Source of the DNA: Oceanospirillum sp047518265
GTDB taxonomy: Bacteria > Pseudomonadota > Gammaproteobacteria > Pseudomonadales > Halomonadaceae
DNA length: 64,000 nucleotides
Assembly (NCBI GenBank): GCA_047518265.1
Contig: JAKZRG010000003.1
Span: forward strand, 256,516-320,515
Reading direction: 5' to 3'
In this document: positions 61,390-64,000 of the stretch, one piece after another
How positions within the stretch are numbered: position 1 is the first letter of the stretch
How the letters are laid out: each line of letters begins with the position of its first letter
Program-made: the position numbers and the translations under genes
Notes under the pieces: model-generated
The model's database searches: none
What the model saw: the letters and a program-made list of their open reading frames with translations, nothing else
Told to the model about the DNA's origin: nothing

Positions 61390-61758
61390 CGTCACTCCTG
61401 CATCCACTGCTTGAGTGAAGTGAGAAAGACAGAACAGAATTTACGAACAGACAATACTGCTTAGCACGGAAAAGTTGATTGAAAATAGGCTGTTACGACC
61501 TTAGGTGATATCCCGATAGATGAGCCTTGCCAGAGGATTATAATAGGAGTAAAACTAAGCCATATTAGATAAAAATAGTGAACCAAACGAGTCGATTAGG
61601 CACGGAACAAGCCAAAAAATAACTCGTAGACAAACCGCAGGTTGACAGGGAAAACATCGCGTTAAAAAGCAACTCTTCTAGAGCAACTGCGGCTGTTCAA
61701 CAAACAGTTATAGTCATGGCTTTGCCATCCGTAGAGCTGCTTAATAGTTAAGGGTCTT

Positions 61759-61998
61759 ATGGAAATAATTGCGCAAGAACGATGGAGCTATACGCTATAT
61801 AAAGATGATGAAAGGCATGTTATCTCTGTTATATGCGGATCTGTTGGTGTATATGAGGTTGCTATCGAATTAAACGACCAAGAGATTAACAAACTAAACT
61901 CAGAACATGATTTTATAAAGTCATTATCACTATCAATAAGAAACAACCCTGACTCTTATAAAAATCGAAAAATAGCTGGATTTACAGCAAACCCTTAA
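61759..61998 (+). CDS. Small protein of unknown function
   Basis: The 79-residue soluble protein has no membrane helix, signal peptide or recognised motif. AAGGG lies a few bases before the ATG. Composition is AT-rich and Asn/Ile-rich, like genes carried on mobile DNA. It lies between repeats and the toxin-antitoxin pair and could be accessory cargo. The reading frame is short enough that confidence is moderate. Confidence 0.55.
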   Translation: MEIIAQERWSYTLYKDDERHVISVICGSVGVYEVAIELNDQEINKLNSEHDFIKSLSLSIRNNPDSYKNRKIAGFTANP

Positions 61999-62013
61999 CA
62001 AGTCCAAGCACTA

Positions 62014-62130
62014 GAAATTGTTACCAATAGCTTTCTATTAGAAGAAGTTTTTCACATCACGGTAAAAGTTTTCATGTGAGCCTAGAGCGATTAACTCTAG
62101 AACAACAGTGCCATCCTCATAGCTGTACCC
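62014..62130. repeat. Long direct repeat, left copy (toxin 3' region)
   Basis: The 117 bp starting at GAAATTGTTAC recur at 63884-64000, an offset of exactly 1870 bp. Within the toxin coding part (62038-62130) there is one difference in 93 bases, and it is synonymous; the non-coding part has diverged slightly more. The repeat is cut by the window end and may be longer. Confidence 0.9.
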
Positions 62131-62328
62131 TAGTAGGGTTAGCTGGTTTACCATTTTGAATTTGTGTACTCGTAGAAAAGAAAGGTCGCCTTTCTTTAAC
62201 TCACCGAGGTAAGGGTCTTTCATTAACTCTCTCACGGCATTATCAAGATCAGACTTTTGATTCTTGTGTAGTTTCTTCACTACCTTTTTAAAAGCAGGTG
62301 TTTGAAGAATATTCGTGATCTTAGTCAA
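62038..62328 (-). CDS. RelE/ParE-superfamily toxin
   Basis: The 96-residue basic protein has the RelE/ParE layout: an N-terminal helical pair (PAFKKVVKKLHKNQKSDLDNA), then beta strands with LSFLRVHKFKM and LIALGSHENFYRDVKNFF at the end. Members cleave mRNA on the ribosome or poison gyrase; which one cannot be told here. The start overlaps the antitoxin gene by 8 bp, typical of coupled toxin-antitoxin pairs. A near-identical second copy begins at the end of the window. Confidence 0.85.
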   Translation of the reverse strand: MTKITNILQTPAFKKVVKKLHKNQKSDLDNAVRELMKDPYLGELKKGDLSFLRVHKFKMVNQLTLLGYSYEDGTVVLELIALGSHENFYRDVKNFF

Positions 62329-62542
62329 AGGTGTAAGCCTCTAGTTTTCCTGCTTCTTTCTCAGCCTTTGCTATAATTGCTTGCTTGACAAATTCGTACG
62401 GCAAATCAGGATTATCTTCCATGATTTCACCAATTTTAGCCCAGTGCTCAATTTGCTTTGGAGTTGTGCGGTTAAGAGCTTTTGCCATAATGGCTGCTTT
62501 ATCAAAAAGCTCTTGGTCAATACGTACGCTTGCAGTAGCCAT
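62321..62542 (-). CDS. ParD-like antitoxin
   Basis: This 73-residue protein begins with a ribbon-helix-helix-like motif (TASVRIDQELFDKAAIMAKAL) and continues with TTPKQIEHWAKIGEIME, as in ParD-like antitoxins. The C-terminal part should cover the toxin. AGGAG precedes the ATG, and a perfect palindrome at 62576-62594 sits in its promoter region. Confidence 0.85.
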   Translation of the reverse strand: MATASVRIDQELFDKAAIMAKALNRTTPKQIEHWAKIGEIMEDNPDLPYEFVKQAIIAKAEKEAGKLEAYTFD

Positions 62543-62575
62543 GATATATCTCCTAAAAATGCATATACGATATTA

Positions 62576-62594
62576 TTGTAGTAAGTTACTACAA
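62576..62594. promoter_or_regulatory. Palindromic operator of the toxin-antitoxin genes
   Basis: TTGTAGTAA-G-TTACTACAA is a perfect 19-bp palindrome 34 bp before the antitoxin start codon. Autorepression by the antitoxin complex at such a site is usual. Confidence 0.7.
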
Positions 62595-62686
62595 ATGTTG
62601 CGAGTTGCGCCATAGCAACGGTTTAAGAAGGATTCCTAATGCTTGGGGTTTTGGGCTAGGTATTAGCGTTGATCACCCTTTAAGAA

Positions 62687-63815
62687 ATAAATCGGACACC
62701 CACAAAAATTAGACAGCTCTCATGCCATGGTCTACTTTGAATTAAACCGCTAGGGAATAGCGCATCAATCAAGGAGGATTACACCATGACTCGTGCACGC
62801 CGTGAACAGATTAGCCCTTCAGATACCCCGTATTATCACTGTATTACCCGTTGCGTTCGCCGTGCGTTTCTATGCGGCGAGGATCAATTCTCAGGTCGGT
62901 CTTTTGAGCATCGTCGTCAGTGGATTTTGGATCGTTTAACGCAACTTGATCAGATGTTTGCCATTGATATTTGTGCGTATGCTGTGATGTCGAATCATTA
63001 CCATTTAGTGTTGTATATCAATCAGGATCAAGCGAATAACTGGTCGGATGATGAGGTGATTGATCGTTGGGCTCTGCTGTTTAGAAAACCAGTTTTAATC
63101 GAACGCTATCAACGGGATGAATGCCGAACAAAAGCTGAACTCGATAAGGTTACGGAGATTGTTGCTCTGTGGCGTGAGCGACTAACCGATATTAGCTGGT
63201 TTATGCGTTGCTTAAATGAGTATATTGCCCGGAAGGCGAATCTTGAAGATGATTGCAAAGGTCGGTTCTGGGAGGGGCGCTTTAAAAGCCAGGCGCTGCT
63301 AGATGAACAGGGATTGTTAACCTGTATGGCCTATGTGGATCTTAATCCAATAAGAGCAGCTATTGCGGATAGCCCAGAGGATTCTGACTTTACATCGTTA
63401 CAGCAGCGTATTGATGACTATCTCCAGAAAAAACGCAATGAATCGGTGCCGACATTAAAACCATTTTCTGCCCGACAAGCGGATAATGATTGGGCGATTT
63501 CGTTCGATTATTCGGATTATTTAGCGTTAGTTGATTGGACAGGACGATGTTGTCGAGAGGATAAACGAGGATATATCCCGTCCGGTTCGTTACCAGTATT
63601 GGAACGATTAGGTATTGATAAGGAATACTGGCTTAAAGCAATGCGCCCTGAGGGATTGAAACTCAGCCGAGCGATAGGTTGCCTTAGTAAGCTAAAGAAG
63701 TATGCTAAACGGGTAGACTGCGCTTGGCTTCATGGTGAGGCGCAATTCAAGAAGCTGTATCAGGTTATATAGTCCTTTGATTTCTCTGGTATAAATAAAT
63801 GGGTGTCCAATTTAT
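62687..63815 (+). mobile_element. Insertion element with Y1 transposase and related inverted ends
   Basis: ATAAATCGGACACCCA (62687-62702) and its inverted counterpart TGGGTGTCCAATTTAT (63800-63815) agree at 15 of 16 positions and bracket the transposase gene. The unit is about 1.13 kb. Classical IS200/IS605 and REP-associated elements lack such terminal repeats, so these may be subterminal recognition hairpins; the exact ends are uncertain. Confidence 0.65.
62786..63772 (+). CDS. Y1 (HUH) transposase, IS200/REP-associated type
   Basis: The 328-residue protein starts YYHCITRCVRRAFLC and carries the HUH motif as HYH in YAVMSNHYHLVLY (near residue 73). The single catalytic Tyr is probably the one in LNEYIARKAN. 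Y1 enzymes cut and join single-stranded DNA at hairpins, and REP-associated relatives act on REP repeats. At 328 residues it is longer than the 150-residue IS200 enzymes and has an extra C-terminal region. AGGAGG precedes the ATG. It lies between two copies of the toxin sequence. Confidence 0.88.
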   Translation: MTRARREQISPSDTPYYHCITRCVRRAFLCGEDQFSGRSFEHRRQWILDRLTQLDQMFAIDICAYAVMSNHYHLVLYINQDQANNWSDDEVIDRWALLFRKPVLIERYQRDECRTKAELDKVTEIVALWRERLTDISWFMRCLNEYIARKANLEDDCKGRFWEGRFKSQALLDEQGLLTCMAYVDLNPIRAAIADSPEDSDFTSLQQRIDDYLQKKRNESVPTLKPFSARQADNDWAISFDYSDYLALVDWTGRCCREDKRGYIPSGSLPVLERLGIDKEYWLKAMRPEGLKLSRAIGCLSKLKKYAKRVDCAWLHGEAQFKKLYQVI

Positions 63816-63844
63816 CCACCAATTTATCCACCAATTTATCTCCT
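63809..63844. repeat. 12-bp tandem repeats at the element's right end
   Basis: AATTTATCCACC occurs twice, followed by a partial third unit AATTTATCTCC; a related TATTTATCCG follows. The repeats overlap the right inverted end of the insertion element. Confidence 0.8.
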
Positions 63845-63907
63845 TATTTATCCGATTTTCAGTTTAGAGAAGGAGGAAAGATCGAAATTGTTACTCCGAG
63901 CTTTCTG

Positions 63908-64000
63908 TTAGAAGAAGTTTTTCACATCACGGTAAAAGTTTTCATGTGAGCCTAGAGCGATTAACTCTAGAACAACAGTGCCATCTTCATAGCTGTACCC
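63908..64000 (-). CDS. Second copy of the RelE/ParE-superfamily toxin (partial)
   Basis: The last 30 codons and stop of a toxin gene are seen; the remainder lies beyond the window. It differs from 62038-62130 by one synonymous base (a GAG to GAA change). This implies a recent duplication or a tandem array; the matching antitoxin should lie to the right. Confidence 0.8.
   Translation of the reverse strand, partial: GYSYEDGTVVLELIALGSHENFYRDVKNFF

Larger units (their letters stand above)
61122..61758. other. Long intergenic region with two repeats
   Basis: This 637-bp region before the small gene at 61759 contains a TACC..CCGAT element (61140-61230) and a REP-like repeat (61352-61389). The remainder (61390-61740) has no ORF I would accept and no known RNA. 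Confidence 0.55.

Noticed and set aside
63809..63844. Possible CRISPR array
   Set aside because: The 12-bp units are directly tandem without spacers and there are no cas genes.
1..64000. tRNA or rRNA genes, integron attC sites, prophage genes
   Set aside because: I looked for the conserved tRNA arms, rRNA landmarks, attC-like core sites and phage structural genes and saw none that I could support; a covariance-model scan would be needed to exclude them fully.

Overview
The window reads as chromosomal DNA of a marine, heterotrophic, motile gammaproteobacterium. An Oceanospirillales-type organism is the best guess, inferred from the E. coli-like SerA and PntAB, the TRAP and sulfonate catabolism genes, many chemoreceptors and moderate GC; no rRNA or tRNA gene is present to confirm this. 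About 53 protein genes are supportable, with little clear mobile DNA except at the right end.

Layout. 1-3.3 kb (minus): the end of a natural-product locus, with an NRPS condensation domain fused to a clavaminate-synthase-like Fe/2-oxoglutarate oxygenase (cut by the window edge) and a second, stand-alone oxygenase of the same type. 3.9-7.4 kb: dadA, ridA and alr, for D-alanine turnover. 7.7-9.3 kb: an alpha/beta hydrolase fused to a B-lectin domain, bracketed by two identical 32-bp terminators. 9.6-20.1 kb: a sensor kinase with a periplasmic solute-binding domain, its sigma-54 response regulator, a LysR regulator, a TauE-type exporter, a DAACS symporter behind a textbook sigma-54 promoter (three upstream palindromes plus an IHF site), a dCache chemoreceptor and an orphan solute-binding protein.

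20.1-37.3 kb is a complete island for 2,3-dihydroxypropane-1-sulfonate (DHPS). A Tat-exported TRAP binding protein and TRAP permeases import it; HpsO and HpsP interconvert the enantiomers; HpsN oxidises (R)-DHPS to (R)-sulfolactate; SuyAB releases sulfite and pyruvate; a YeiH-type exporter may remove sulfite or sulfate. PntAB can rebalance NADH and NADPH. Control appears layered: a LacI repressor with twin operators before the TRAP/hps genes, and two paralogous GntR repressors with the same recognition helix, whose presumed palindrome TGTCTTATATAAGACA lies before both suyAB and the exporter. Two elaborate hairpins fill the hpsP-pntA gap.

37.4-45.7 kb: a chemoreceptor, serA, an unusual receptor-like protein that has only the sensory domain, a full-length paralogous chemoreceptor, and tatABC. 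45.7-52.8 kb (minus): two hybrid histidine kinases with HPt domains and an HD-GYP response regulator, probably a phosphorelay that lowers c-di-GMP. 53-61 kb: a small membrane protein, a GST, a luciferase-like oxidoreductase, ltaE, and an ABC exporter/AttH lipocalin operon. 61-64 kb: repeats, an orphan gene, a toxin-antitoxin pair and a Y1 (HUH) transposase, after which the toxin sequence begins again at an offset of exactly 1870 bp.

Three dispersed intergenic repeat families are visible: a roughly 90-bp element with complementary ends and a core hairpin (three copies), a roughly 95-bp element with TACC..CCGAT ends (two copies), and a REP-like 38-mer (two copies). The most original signals are the structured RNA before pntA, the sensory-domain-only receptor paralog, the condensation-oxygenase fusion, the shared GntR operator network and the repeat families.
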